Shown here piece after piece: positions 7,631-15,044 of a stretch of DNA of 64,000 nucleotides (its first letter is position 1; every line of letters begins with the position of its first letter). A program made the translations under genes and the position numbers. The notes below the pieces were generated by a model. It ran no database searches, was not told the DNA's origin, and was given only the letters and a program-made list of their open reading frames with translations. The DNA is from a virus. Where the stretch lies: positions 1 through 64,000 of the IMG/VR virus record IMGVR_UViG_3300045972_000071; one strand, written 5' to 3'.

Positions 7631-7753
7631 ATGAGAAAGCCAGCCGACAAGCATGTATGTGAAAAATGTTATTGTAAGTTCAACTCGATGGTCTTCACAG
7701 TTCGCATCGTCAATGGCAAGTTCTACTGCGATAAGTGCGAGGTGGCAAAGTGA
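7631..7753 (+). CDS. 40-residue zinc-ribbon protein
   Basis: CEKC and CDKC pairs separated by 19 residues make a minimal zinc ribbon; the whole protein is little more than this finger. ATG with TTGGAG. Its TGA overlaps the GTG of the next gene, so the two are probably translated together. Confidence 0.65.
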   Translation: MRKPADKHVCEKCYCKFNSMVFTVRIVNGKFYCDKCEVAK

Positions 7754-7941
7754 AATCGTCACTCTTTGATGTATGGGGAACTACGAACAGGCAACCACGA
7801 TATCTTGTTGCATCGTACGGCGATAAAGAACTTGCCAAAGCACATGCAAATCGACTACGCAAAACACTCACGAAGGGCGAGCGTTGGTACTACAAACTCA
7901 GTTACATCACAAAGAGGGGGACATCAAATGGCAACAATTAA
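7750..7941 (+). CDS. Hypothetical 63-residue basic protein
   Basis: GTG start overlapping the preceding stop (GTGA), with GAGGTGG upstream. Basic, with WGTTNRQPRYLVASYGDKE resembling small phage proteins that contain a WxVxxxDxR-like beta hairpin. Overlaps the next gene by 14 nt. Confidence 0.55.
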   Translation: MKSSLFDVWGTTNRQPRYLVASYGDKELAKAHANRLRKTLTKGERWYYKLSYITKRGTSNGNN

Positions 7942-8203
7942 CAGAGAAGAACTGGCACAGTTTATCAAAGACACAGGTGGCAAGATATTCACTGCCACTT
8001 TTGTGAAGAAAGATAACTCTGTCCGCAACATGAATTGTCGCAAGGGAGTCCACGCATTCACACATGGTGGCACGAACAAAGCGGCAGAGTCTCACAAGAA
8101 CCTCAACATCGTATTTGACATGCAGGCACATGAATATCGCATGATAAACATGGAGACCGTAACCAAAATCAAATTTCAGAAAAAAGAATACGAGGTGGTG
8201 TAA
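7928..8203 (+). CDS. SH3-barrel-like phage protein
   Basis: 91 residues. Features GGKIFTATFVKKDNSVRNMN and the C-terminal run of aromatic and beta residues (YRMINMETVTKIKFQKKEY) resemble a widespread phage family annotated as SH3-like beta-barrel proteins of unknown function. ATG with GAGGGGG upstream. The TAATG junction couples it to the SprT-like gene. Confidence 0.6.
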   Translation: MATINREELAQFIKDTGGKIFTATFVKKDNSVRNMNCRKGVHAFTHGGTNKAAESHKNLNIVFDMQAHEYRMINMETVTKIKFQKKEYEVV

Positions 8204-8562
8204 TGGGTGACTTCCACGACATGCTACACAGAAACATGGCGAAAGCCGAAGCTATCTATCCATCACTTAGACGAAAGTACCAGTGGCAACATGTTAAACT
8301 GATCTTCACCGAAGAAGAGAACGGGAAAGCCGGGCAAAGCTGGCAGTCCAGTTCTACAATCGAAGTGAACTTTCACTATGCTGATTCATACAAGGTCATT
8401 GAGTGGGTCATTGTCCACGAATTGTGTCACATCATTACTCCACTGATATACCCCAACGATCATCTTGTATGCTCCGACCGTGATCTGGATGAGAACCACT
8501 CAATCAACTGGGTCATTGTGATGCAAAATATGGGGTACGATCCCTCTACACACATTGGTTAA
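8203..8562 (+). CDS. SprT-like zinc metalloprotease-fold protein
   Basis: 119 residues with HELCH near residue 72 and a downstream His in DENHSINW, the HExxH...H arrangement of SprT/Wss1-like metallopeptidases. In cells such proteins cleave DNA-protein crosslinks (SPRTN); in phages the role is unknown. It lacks the C-terminal zinc ribbon of full-length SprT. Last gene of its operon, followed by an 11-bp hairpin. Confidence 0.75.
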   Translation: MGDFHDMLHRNMAKAEAIYPSLRRKYQWQHVKLIFTEEENGKAGQSWQSSSTIEVNFHYADSYKVIEWVIVHELCHIITPLIYPNDHLVCSDRDLDENHSINWVIVMQNMGYDPSTHIG

Positions 8563-8573
8563 AAATCTTAATT

Positions 8574-8607
8574 GGACTGCATATTTCTCTTGTAGTATAT
8601 GCAGTCC
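8574..8607 (+). terminator. Perfect 11-bp hairpin overlapping the next promoter
   Basis: GGACTGCATAT/ATATGCAGTCC, 12-nt loop, 12 nt after the SprT stop. The loop contains the -35 of the following promoter. Confidence 0.55.
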
Positions 8608-8617
8608 ATGCTAGAGT
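8590..8617 (+). promoter_or_regulatory. Promoter with AGAAGTTAAATTT leader
   Basis: TTGTAG, 16 nt, TAGAGT, then AGAAGTTAAATTT and AAAGGAG. Confidence 0.55.
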
Positions 8618-8660
8618 ACATGTACATAGAAGTTAAATTTAGTATGTAAAGGAGTTCAAG

Positions 8661-9371
8661 ATGGATGATGAAAAATTGGCGGCGATGAACAAGATTATGA
8701 AACTGCTGGAACTGGGCAAAGATGCAAACGGTGCTTACGGGCCGGAGCAAGAAGCCGCAAACACGATGGCCGCAAAGCTGATGGCCAAATGGGCAGTTGA
8801 CTTCACTGATCTGCGTGGGATGGACGCTAAGTCCAACGTCTTTGAAAAGCACAAGATTGACCCGCTGGACTGCGTGTACTGTGATTGGGAAGCCACACTG
8901 GCAAACGCCATCGGCACTGCGTTCGATGTACGTGTCATTAATGCACGTCAGCCGGTATGGTACTTGAACTTTCTTGGCACAAAGACTGACCTTGAAATTG
9001 CTATATTCTTCTATCGTCATTTGAGAAGAACGGTATGCCGCAAGTCTGAGACCGAGTTCAAGCGCAAAGCGGATCAGGAAACGTATGCATTCGGTATGGT
9101 TCGAACGATTGCATCCAGACTTACTGATTTGTACAAGCGCCGACAAGAAGTGATGGAGTCTGATTGTCGTGCAATGGTCATTGTCAAGCAAGACGGTCTG
9201 CAGGATTTTGTCAAAGATCAATTTCCCGTAATACGTCAGGGACGCTCCACAAAGCTGAAAGGGTCTAGCGCCGCATACGCTCAGGGACAAGCTGACGGGC
9301 ACAAAGTCGGTCTGAATCGTCCGATTGCTGGAAATGCTGATCTGAAACCTAGACTTTCTCGGGGACACTGA
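8661..9371 (+). CDS. DUF2786 domain protein
   Basis: 236 residues. The first 45 (EKLAAMNKIMKLLELGKDAN..., then EQEAANTMAAKLMAKWAVD) match the helical DUF2786 pattern K-I-x-K-L-L...E-A-A-A-x-L-M. The middle, with WEATLANAIGTAF and FLGTKTDLEIAIFFYRHL, is the domain that usually follows it. Function unknown in phages and plasmids. Single gene between its own promoter and a perfect hairpin. A long antisense frame here is a composition artefact. Confidence 0.8.
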   Translation: MDDEKLAAMNKIMKLLELGKDANGAYGPEQEAANTMAAKLMAKWAVDFTDLRGMDAKSNVFEKHKIDPLDCVYCDWEATLANAIGTAFDVRVINARQPVWYLNFLGTKTDLEIAIFFYRHLRRTVCRKSETEFKRKADQETYAFGMVRTIASRLTDLYKRRQEVMESDCRAMVIVKQDGLQDFVKDQFPVIRQGRSTKLKGSSAAYAQGQADGHKVGLNRPIAGNADLKPRLSRGH

Positions 9372-9385
9372 TAGCTTTGTGCCAT

Positions 9386-9413
9386 GTGAGACTATGTAAA
9401 TGCATAGTCTCAC
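9386..9413 (+). terminator. Perfect 11-bp hairpin
   Basis: GTGAGACTATG/CATAGTCTCAC, 6-nt loop, shortly after the DUF2786 stop; no U-tract. Because it is palindromic, a protein-binding site is also possible. Confidence 0.5.
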
Positions 9414-9473
9414 TAGCATATCAGCTACAAATAGGCTCACATCGACGGACAGTTCGTTAAAAGGAAGGTATAA

Positions 9474-9806
9474 ATGATTCATCTTGAAGCAATGAAGACT
9501 GTAGCCAACAAACACAAAGTTGATCTGTATGAAATGACCAACGGTACTATGATCTTTGAATTGGAAACTATCAACGGCATTCGCCCAATAATTCTCACTG
9601 TCGATAACGGTGACGGTTGGTGTGTCGAAGCAATGGGAGCAGACGGACACATGTGGGGAGGGCATATATCAGTCCGCAGTAACACCCTAGAGAAAGAGAT
9701 ACGTGGAATGTTCTCTGATTTAGGATTAGGAAGACCAGACCAAATGCTTCAAATTGCCAAAGATTTACAGCATGAAATTGATGGCAAGAAAAATGCATCG
9801 GTGTGA
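9474..9806 (+). CDS. Hypothetical 110-residue protein
   Basis: ATG with AAAGGAAGG. The beta-rich centre (GTMIFELETINGIRPIILTVDN) and a helical C-terminus look like a small two-layer fold. No family recognised. Confidence 0.6.
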   Translation: MIHLEAMKTVANKHKVDLYEMTNGTMIFELETINGIRPIILTVDNGDGWCVEAMGADGHMWGGHISVRSNTLEKEIRGMFSDLGLGRPDQMLQIAKDLQHEIDGKKNASV

Positions 9807-9815
9807 AAAAAACAC

Positions 9816-9843
9816 TTGAAACGATGTTCAACCATGTTATAGT
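9816..9843 (+). promoter_or_regulatory. Promoter with AGAAGTTCAAATT leader
   Basis: TTGAAA, 16 nt, TATAGT, then AGAAGTTCAAATT and AAAGGAG. Confidence 0.65.
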
Positions 9844-9886
9844 CGTACTCATAGAAGTTCAAATTTAGTTACAAAGGAGATTCACA

Positions 9887-10417
9887 ATGGCAAAGCGCAC
9901 ACAAGCACCCGAGGCAGTAGTTGCAACACCCGCAGTTGACACAACATCCGCAGACGCATCAGTCGGCGCAGATTCCACTGACAATACAGTGAAAGAGCCC
10001 GAGATACCCGAAGCTCAGAAAGAGCCCGAAACTGATGTCATTCCCGCAGAGGCTTGCGAAGTCTGGGGTTCTTGCGATCAGAACAGCAAGGCTTGTCGGT
10101 CGTGTCCAGTTCTCGATCTGTGCAAAGCAAAGACTATAACCCTCAAGGGAAGCAAGAAAGCATCTGGCACTTCTACTCCCCGTGTCAAGCGTGAACTGCA
10201 GGAAGGTCTGTCGAAGTTCAACCTTGCACGAATCGGAACACGTTCTTCGGATCTTGATGCCGCTCTTGAAGAGTTCAAGACATACGCAGAACTGGCAGCG
10301 ATCTTCACACTGTCAACCGTCAAAGCACACATCAAATGGTTGGAAGCTAAACGCTCTGACCGCTGTCACTTGGTGACTGATGCAGAAGGTAAAATCCGCT
10401 TTGAACTTAACGCTTAA
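9887..10417 (+). CDS. Zinc-finger and winged-helix-like hypothetical protein
   Basis: 176 residues: a low-complexity acidic N-terminal tail (about 1-55), a cysteine motif C-x5-C-x6-C-x2-C-x5-C at about 58-81, and a C-terminal helical part (TYAELAAIFTLSTVKAHIKW) resembling a helix-turn-helix. This suggests a DNA- or RNA-binding regulator, but I know no named family. First gene of the operon with the DUF932 gene; ATG with AAAGGAG. Confidence 0.6.
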   Translation: MAKRTQAPEAVVATPAVDTTSADASVGADSTDNTVKEPEIPEAQKEPETDVIPAEACEVWGSCDQNSKACRSCPVLDLCKAKTITLKGSKKASGTSTPRVKRELQEGLSKFNLARIGTRSSDLDAALEEFKTYAELAAIFTLSTVKAHIKWLEAKRSDRCHLVTDAEGKIRFELNA

Positions 10418-10429
10418 TTCAATCACTCG

Positions 10430-10454
10430 GTGCGGGTATTATGAGTACCCGCAC
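10430..10454 (+). terminator. 9-bp GC-rich hairpin
   Basis: GTGCGGGTA/TACCCGCAC, 7-nt loop, between two genes with only 64 nt separation; the tail TCTACTTAATTATT is partly U-rich. May attenuate transcription into the DUF932 gene. Confidence 0.5.
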
Positions 10455-10481
10455 TCTACTTAATTATTAAGGAGATTCATA

Positions 10482-11345
10482 ATGCGAGAAAGAACCTTTG
10501 AAGAAATCCAAGAGATTCGTCAAGACGTGGCTTCACGTTATGCAGATGTCACGTTTCCAGATATAGTGCTTGAACCTGTGTGGTGGGGCAGACGCCCTGA
10601 GAATCGTGTCGATGAACACTATGCTATTGTTGACCAGAACACTAACAAAGTGTTCAACATCTGCACCGAGAAGTACAAACCCGTTTATCACGAACTTATC
10701 ATCCATAACGTGGAGCAAGCCGCTGTGGAAATGCCCCAGTTCGGTGTGCCCAAGATCAAAGTTGATATGATCGGTGATGGTGCAAAGATGCGAGTGAACG
10801 TCATGTTCCCCGAGGTTGACTACATGGTCAAATCCGGTGATATATTTCACCCAACTTCTGATATCAAAACATCATACGATCTGGGATGGAAGTATACTGT
10901 TGACTTCGGTGCGTATCGTCTGGTATGTTCTAACGGACTTAAAGTGGGTGAGGTATTTGAGTCATTCAAGAAACGTCACATGACAGGACTGGATCCAAAC
11001 ATTCTGTCGGAGACACTGAATGCTGGTATGCTTCGATTCGATGAACAGACCCAGCTTTGGCAGAAGTGGGCTGAGAAAGCAATTCCTCATGCAGACTATG
11101 AGACTATCTGGGAGGAACTCCCTTTCTCAAAACCTGAGCGTGAAAAGATTGAAGCAATCACCGGCGCTGGAAACAATCTGATTCTTGCCCAGGAGATCAA
11201 GAAAGATAACCAGATCACTCTGTGGGATATGTTTAATAACACCACACAATATGTTACACATAATATTAACAGTGTGCTGAGACGTGTGGAGATAGGTCCT
11301 GAGATAACCCGTGTATTTGAAAGAGCATTTCATTCCATAAAATAA
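10482..11345 (+). CDS. DUF932 family protein
   Basis: 287 residues, full length for the DUF932 family of phage and plasmid proteins: central VDFGAYRLVCSNGLKVGEVFE and the preceding VVDQNTNKVF-like region are typical. Biochemical role unknown, perhaps linked to DNA replication. ATG with AAGGAG. The 3' end appears to have been replaced by an HNH insertion: a second copy of the last codons (EIGPEITxVFER) follows the HNH gene at 11957-12007. Confidence 0.8.
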   Translation: MRERTFEEIQEIRQDVASRYADVTFPDIVLEPVWWGRRPENRVDEHYAIVDQNTNKVFNICTEKYKPVYHELIIHNVEQAAVEMPQFGVPKIKVDMIGDGAKMRVNVMFPEVDYMVKSGDIFHPTSDIKTSYDLGWKYTVDFGAYRLVCSNGLKVGEVFESFKKRHMTGLDPNILSETLNAGMLRFDEQTQLWQKWAEKAIPHADYETIWEELPFSKPEREKIEAITGAGNNLILAQEIKKDNQITLWDMFNNTTQYVTHNINSVLRRVEIGPEITRVFERAFHSIK

Positions 11346-11350
11346 TTATG

Positions 11351-11400
11351 TTGACGATTATCCTTATTATGATTATAGTAAGGATAATCTGACATAAGGA
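11351..11400 (+). promoter_or_regulatory. Promoter inside hairpin controlling the HNH unit
   Basis: TTGACG, 17 nt, TATAGT at 11351-11379. The spacer and -10 lie in a hairpin, GATTATCCTTA (11356-11366)/TAAGGATAATC (11379-11389). TCCTTAT in the left arm can instead pair with ATAAGGA of the ribosome site. Read-through RNA carries the left arm; RNA from this promoter does not. Confidence 0.6.
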
Positions 11401-11406
11401 GTTATT

Positions 11407-11523
11407 ATGGAACAATGTGAATGTTTGCGGTGCGGTCATAGTTGGTTACCCAGAGTAGAAAAACCCAAAGCGTGTCCTTGTTGTATGAGTTATAAATGGA
11501 ACGTACCAAGGAGGTCAAAATGA
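11407..11523 (+). CDS. 38-residue zinc-ribbon protein coupled to HNH nuclease
   Basis: CECLRC and CPCC pairs make a zinc ribbon in a protein of only 38 residues. ATG with AAGGAG. Its stop overlaps the start of the HNH gene (ATGA), and the AAGGAGG used by the HNH gene lies in its last codons. It may be a detached DNA-binding finger working with the nuclease (inference). Confidence 0.6.
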   Translation: MEQCECLRCGHSWLPRVEKPKACPCCMSYKWNVPRRSK

Positions 11524-11963
11524 GAACAGGAAGACCTAAAACTCATGGAATGACTGGTACCCCCATACATAATACATGGTTAGCAATGATTGATCGGTGT
11601 TTCGGAAAAGAGAAGTTTAACCCTTCTTATAAAAGAAGGGGCATAATTGTGTGTGAACGCTGGTTAAAATTTGAAAACTTCTTTGAAGATATGGGAGAAC
11701 GTCCATTTAAAAATGCACAAATAGAAAGAACCAATAATGATGGTAATTATGAACCAGGTAATTGTGAGTGGACCACCCAAAAACAAAATAGCCGAAATCG
11801 TATTAGTACAATAAGGGTTGAGTATAATGATAAAATAATGGCCCTATCTGAGGTCGCTGAAATTATAGGAATGAAACCCGGTACTCTATATGATAGACAC
11901 ATTAAACGTGGATGGTCATTACATGAGGCTATACATAAACCTCTACATAGGGTATTAGAATAG
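11520..11963 (+). CDS. Free-standing HNH homing endonuclease
   Basis: 147 residues. The start at 11520 was chosen for AAGGAGG. Motifs: THGMTGTPIHNTWLAMIDRC, then GIIVCERWLKFENFFEDMG, then IERTNNDGNYEPGNCEW, the typical HNH core of intronless phage endonucleases; the C-terminus has a NUMOD-like helix pair (SEVAEIIGMKPGTLYDR). Such nucleases cut cognate DNA lacking the gene and spread by repair. It is closely related to the one at 17389. Inserted at the 3' end of the DUF932 gene, whose end is duplicated after it. Confidence 0.85.
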   Translation: MRTGRPKTHGMTGTPIHNTWLAMIDRCFGKEKFNPSYKRRGIIVCERWLKFENFFEDMGERPFKNAQIERTNNDGNYEPGNCEWTTQKQNSRNRISTIRVEYNDKIMALSEVAEIIGMKPGTLYDRHIKRGWSLHEAIHKPLHRVLE

Positions 11964-12007
11964 AGATTGGACCGGAGATAACCAAAGTCTTTGAACGTCA
12001 CGACTAA
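11957..12007 (+). pseudogene. Displaced original 3' end of the DUF932 gene
   Basis: Encodes RIEIGPEITKVFERHD then stop, matching RVEIGPEITRVFER at the end of the DUF932 protein. The likely history is that the HNH cassette brought or created an alternative gene end and left the original behind. A strong terminator follows directly, as expected for the old operon end. Confidence 0.8.
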
Positions 12008-12016
12008 CTATCTGCC

Positions 12017-12068
12017 AGAGGGCATTATGAATGCATGAAACACTATGCAGACGTAATGCCCTCTTTTT
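12017..12068 (+). terminator. Strong intrinsic terminator
   Basis: AGAGGGCATTA pairs with TAATGCCCTCT, then TTTTT. Confidence 0.85.
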
Positions 12069-12130
12069 ATGCCAAGAATCTGATGTGGACGATCTGTGGC
12101 TAAAAATATTAGTAGGAGTGAAAATAATCG

Positions 12131-12159
12131 TTGCTGTCCTTATCTTACCATGAGATTCT
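12131..12159 (+). promoter_or_regulatory. Promoter with AGAAGTTCAATT leader
   Basis: TTGCTG, 17 nt, GATTCT (a better -10, TATAAT, overlaps at 12159-12164); then AGAAGTTCAATT and GAAGGAG. Confidence 0.5.
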
Positions 12160-12199
12160 ATAATTACTAGAAGTTCAATTAAAAAGAGAAGGAGTTCAC

Positions 12200-13651
12200 A
12201 TGCAGTGGTCAGATCAACAAAACGCTATCTTTGATTGGTTCAAGGGGGGTTCTGGAAATCTTGTAGTAAGAGCCAGAGCGGGAACAGGCAAGACAACCAC
12301 GATAGTTCAAGCGATATCGTATGCACCAGAAAATTCTATTCTGCTTGGTGCATTCAACAAACGTATTGCTTCCGAACTCCAAACAAAACTCACTAATCCC
12401 AAAGCAGTTGCAAAGACGTTTCATGCACTGGGATACGGAATGATCTTAGGGAACTGGAAGGGTGCAGTTCTCGATCAGTACCGCTCAGACAGCATGGCAC
12501 GTGAACTTTTCCCAGATGTCCCGGATCCGATTATCACATCTATCAAGAAGCTAGCTTCCCTCGCTAAAAACATCTGCCCTTTCTTCTCCATAGAGAAACT
12601 AATTGATATCTGTTATGTACACGATATTGACGCCGACGAGCAAATGATTGATCTGGGGTGGAACATCTCCAAGATTGCTACTCATGCCGCAAAGCTACTC
12701 GACAAAGCCGCAGAACGCAATGGTACGTTTGACTTTGACGATATGCTTTATATCCCAATCAAGAACTCTTGGATACGCAAGCGTTATGATCTTGTCGTAA
12801 TTGACGAAGCCCAAGACATGAATGCTTCACAGCTTATCATGGCAAAGAAGTTGGGCAAAGCCCGCATTGTCGTTGTTGGTGACGACAAACAAGCGATATA
12901 TGCATTCCGAGGTGCTGATAGCAATTCGATTGACAGATTGAAGGGCGAGTTATCCGCTAAAGAACTTGGACTGACGATCACATATCGTTGCCCTAAGAAT
13001 GTCGTTCAGCACATCAAGTGGATTGTTCCTGACTTCATCGCCGCAGATGAAGCCCCTGATGGAGTCGTTCGATCACTTGCATACTCCGCAATGATTGCCG
13101 AAGCAGAACCTGGCGACTTCATTCTCAGCAGAATCAATGCGCCCTTAACCCGTACTTGCTTCAAACTGCTTGCACTGGACAAACGTGCTTGTGTTGAGGG
13201 GCGTGAAATAGGGCAGACACTCAAGAAGATTGTTAAAGGGCTGAAAGCAACCACTATTGAAGAGATGGTAGACAAGCTACAGACTTGGCATACAAATCAG
13301 ATTGAGCGTATCACTAAAACAGCGAGTCGATGCGCGGAGACCAAGATTGAGCATGTCAACGATCAAGTGGCTATGCTCAATGTCTTTGCTGAAAATGCTA
13401 CTACTGTTGACGACCTCTTAATCAAACTGGAGACAATGTTTCAGCACACTGACGGGGGAAAGCTGGATGTGATTGTCTGCTCTTCCGTACACAAAGCGAA
13501 GGGGTTGGAGCGCAACAGAGTTTACGGACTTTGTGACACTCTATACCCAGGGGGCAGTAAGAACTCCTCATGTGTTGAGGAACGTAATATTGAGTACGTC
13601 ATGGTAACACGTGCCAAGAGTGAGTTCATCTGCGTAACAGGGATTCACTAG
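12200..13651 (+). CDS. UvrD/Rep-like superfamily 1 DNA helicase
   Basis: 483 residues, shorter than UvrD and similar in size to phage Dda-type helicases. Motif I ARAGTGKTT near residue 30; motif Ia with KTFHALGYG; motif II VVIDEAQDM near 200; motif III VGDDKQAIYAFRGAD; motif IV/V HKAKGLER; motif VI YVMVTRAKSEF near the C-terminus. Expected to unwind DNA 3'-5' during replication, repair or recombination. Monocistronic: its own promoter before, a 16-bp hairpin after. Confidence 0.92.
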   Translation: MQWSDQQNAIFDWFKGGSGNLVVRARAGTGKTTTIVQAISYAPENSILLGAFNKRIASELQTKLTNPKAVAKTFHALGYGMILGNWKGAVLDQYRSDSMARELFPDVPDPIITSIKKLASLAKNICPFFSIEKLIDICYVHDIDADEQMIDLGWNISKIATHAAKLLDKAAERNGTFDFDDMLYIPIKNSWIRKRYDLVVIDEAQDMNASQLIMAKKLGKARIVVVGDDKQAIYAFRGADSNSIDRLKGELSAKELGLTITYRCPKNVVQHIKWIVPDFIAADEAPDGVVRSLAYSAMIAEAEPGDFILSRINAPLTRTCFKLLALDKRACVEGREIGQTLKKIVKGLKATTIEEMVDKLQTWHTNQIERITKTASRCAETKIEHVNDQVAMLNVFAENATTVDDLLIKLETMFQHTDGGKLDVIVCSSVHKAKGLERNRVYGLCDTLYPGGSKNSSCVEERNIEYVMVTRAKSEFICVTGIH

Positions 13652-13663
13652 GCGGGAATAAAT

Positions 13664-13702
13664 CTGCTGAGGGTGTCAATTAATGCTTGATGCCCTTAGC
13701 AG
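13664..13702 (+). terminator. 16-bp hairpin overlapping the next promoter
   Basis: CTGCTGAGGGTGTCAA pairs with TTGATGCCCTTAGCAG (some G-U). The right arm contains the next -35, TTGATG. Confidence 0.55.
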
Positions 13703-13715
13703 TCCATGCGATATT
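13687..13715 (+). promoter_or_regulatory. Promoter with GAAGTTCAAT leader
   Basis: TTGATG, 17 nt, GATATT, then GAAGTTCAAT and AAAGGAG. Confidence 0.6.
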
Positions 13716-13755
13716 ATAAACATGAAGTTCAATCTATTTACAAAGGAGATTCACA

Positions 13756-13842
13756 ATGTCACAGAAAATGGAACAGTTGTTTAAGGTCATGGAGAGTATC
13801 GCACTGAGTCAGGTCATAATGCTTGACGAGAGTGTAAGATAG
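13756..13842 (+). CDS. 28-residue peptide
   Basis: ATG with AAAGGAG; short amphipathic helix (MEQLFKVMESIALSQVIML). First frame after a good promoter, 6 nt before the next gene; may be a leader peptide. Confidence 0.4.
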   Translation: MSQKMEQLFKVMESIALSQVIMLDESVR

Positions 13843-13848
13843 GAACAG

Positions 13849-14175
13849 ATGTACAAAATTGCAAGCACCAGAAAGCAGTTCTCGGAAGAATGTTGCCGCA
13901 GACTCACAGGAAGTGAAGCGGGCGAGTACATGGAGCGATTCGTCAACGTCATGTCACATGCAACGGAGGACAAAGACTTTGTTGAGTACATCGTACACCG
14001 CACCCATCGTACACTGAATCAGTCATTCATTGGGCTGATGCTCAAGGTTCTAGTCGAAGAAGCATCCTTGCACACTACGGGACGATTTGACGGCAGAAAC
14101 GAAGCGTCGGTCAAGACTTGCAAATCCATCGTTGAGAGAATGGATGGGGCAGATATGTATCTGCCATTCATATAA
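13849..14175 (+). CDS. Hypothetical 108-residue helical protein
   Basis: ATG preceded by ATAGGAA. Helical with a CC pair near residue 15 and a basic centre (YIVHRTHRTLNQSF). No family recognised. Part of the run of five small genes 13756-14724. Confidence 0.6.
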   Translation: MYKIASTRKQFSEECCRRLTGSEAGEYMERFVNVMSHATEDKDFVEYIVHRTHRTLNQSFIGLMLKVLVEEASLHTTGRFDGRNEASVKTCKSIVERMDGADMYLPFI

Positions 14176-14187
14176 AAGGAGACTACC

Positions 14188-14487
14188 GTGAAAGCGATCA
14201 AAACATATATACTACCTGCTACTGCTACATTGCCAAAAAGAATCAAAGCTGTTGGAAGTAAACGCTTAGGTCCAGTAATTATCTCATACGATCATCCCCA
14301 CTTCACTGATTTGTCCGATGATGAAATTCACGCATTCGCTGCAAGAGAGTTTGCCACATTACATAAATGGAACTGGCATTTCGTCAGCGGCTATCTGAAA
14401 ATGGATAAGTGTAGAGTGCATGTGTTCTTGCCGAATCGTATCACTACGCTACTTGAAATGGCAGGGGGGAAAACATGGGCACTATAA
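14188..14487 (+). CDS. Hypothetical 99-residue protein
   Basis: GTG start with AAAGGAG at the right distance. The N-terminal half (TYILPATATLPKRIKAVGSK) is like small phage proteins whose conserved start is a Y-x-L-P-x-T-x-x-x-P-x-R-I/V pattern. Function unknown. Overlaps the next gene by 13 nt. Confidence 0.6.
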   Translation: MKAIKTYILPATATLPKRIKAVGSKRLGPVIISYDHPHFTDLSDDEIHAFAAREFATLHKWNWHFVSGYLKMDKCRVHVFLPNRITTLLEMAGGKTWAL

Positions 14488-14657
14488 TCGACTCTAAAAA
14501 GATGGCAAAGCGTGTATCAGCACGAAAATGGCAGGGGGACGATCAATATTCGTGGGCAGTCTTTATTGACGGTGCTCCATACATCTCAGGGCTTTCAAGA
14601 AGAGAAGTCCCCTTCTATAAACAGCAGGCGTTGAACCGCTTGATGAAGGGGGCATGA
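14475..14657 (+). CDS. Hypothetical 60-residue basic protein
   Basis: ATG with AGGGGGG. A beta hairpin is suggested by YSWAVFIDGAPYISGLSRRE; basic C-terminus. No recognised family. Confidence 0.55.
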   Translation: MGTIIDSKKMAKRVSARKWQGDDQYSWAVFIDGAPYISGLSRREVPFYKQQALNRLMKGA

Positions 14658-14658
14658 T

Positions 14659-14724
14659 ATGGACGGGGATACTTTCTGGGCAGTAATAATCATAATAATC
14701 ATCGTGTCCGTTATTTTTAACTAA
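14659..14724 (+). CDS. 21-residue membrane peptide
   Basis: MDGDTFWAVIIIIIIVSVIFN: almost entirely one transmembrane helix with an acidic N-terminus. ATG follows GGGGG and lies 2 nt after the preceding stop. May be a tiny membrane toxin or anchor; unproven. Confidence 0.5.
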   Translation: MDGDTFWAVIIIIIIVSVIFN

Positions 14725-14730
14725 AAGTGC

Positions 14731-14759
14731 TTGCACTGTGATTGATCCCAGCGTATATT
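14731..14759 (+). promoter_or_regulatory. Promoter with AGAAGTTCAATC leader
   Basis: TTGCAC, 17 nt, TATATT, then AGAAGTTCAATC and AGAGGAG. Heads the operon to the SF2 helicase. Confidence 0.65.
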
Positions 14760-14799
14760 AGTATACAGAAGTTCAATCACAGTACAGAGGAGAACAAGC

Positions 14800-15042
14800 A
14801 TGACAACTGAAATTAAGAAGCCAAGACATATCCCATGTGGGATGCCCAAAACAGATGAAGATTTGCCCTCTTGGTCAAAAGCACCGGTGTATGTCAGAAT
14901 GGATCCTCAACTTAAAATGAGACTTGTTGCCCAGTGTCGCAGACTGAATCTGTCACAAGCGGGGTTAGTGAAGATGGCAATGGTACGTTTTCTTGAGGAA
15001 GAAGAACAGGTTGAAGCCAACAGAGCATACAGGAGAACCTGA
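14800..15042 (+). CDS. Ribbon-helix-helix DNA-binding protein
   Basis: 80 residues. APVYVRMDPQLKMRLVAQC then NLSQAGLVKMAMVRFLEEE has the strand-helix-helix pattern of Arc/CopG/MetJ-type dimeric repressors. The N-terminal 25 residues are a flexible tail. First gene of the operon that runs to the SF2 helicase, so it may autoregulate it; an operator was not identified. Confidence 0.7.
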   Translation: MTTEIKKPRHIPCGMPKTDEDLPSWSKAPVYVRMDPQLKMRLVAQCRRLNLSQAGLVKMAMVRFLEEEEQVEANRAYRRT

Positions 15043-15044
15043 TA

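Noticed and set aside
8568-9665. Long antisense open frame (365 codons) opposite the DUF2786 gene
   Set aside because: No ribosome site, no recognisable domain, and the plus strand holds a clear DUF2786 gene with its own promoter; it is a reading-frame shadow.
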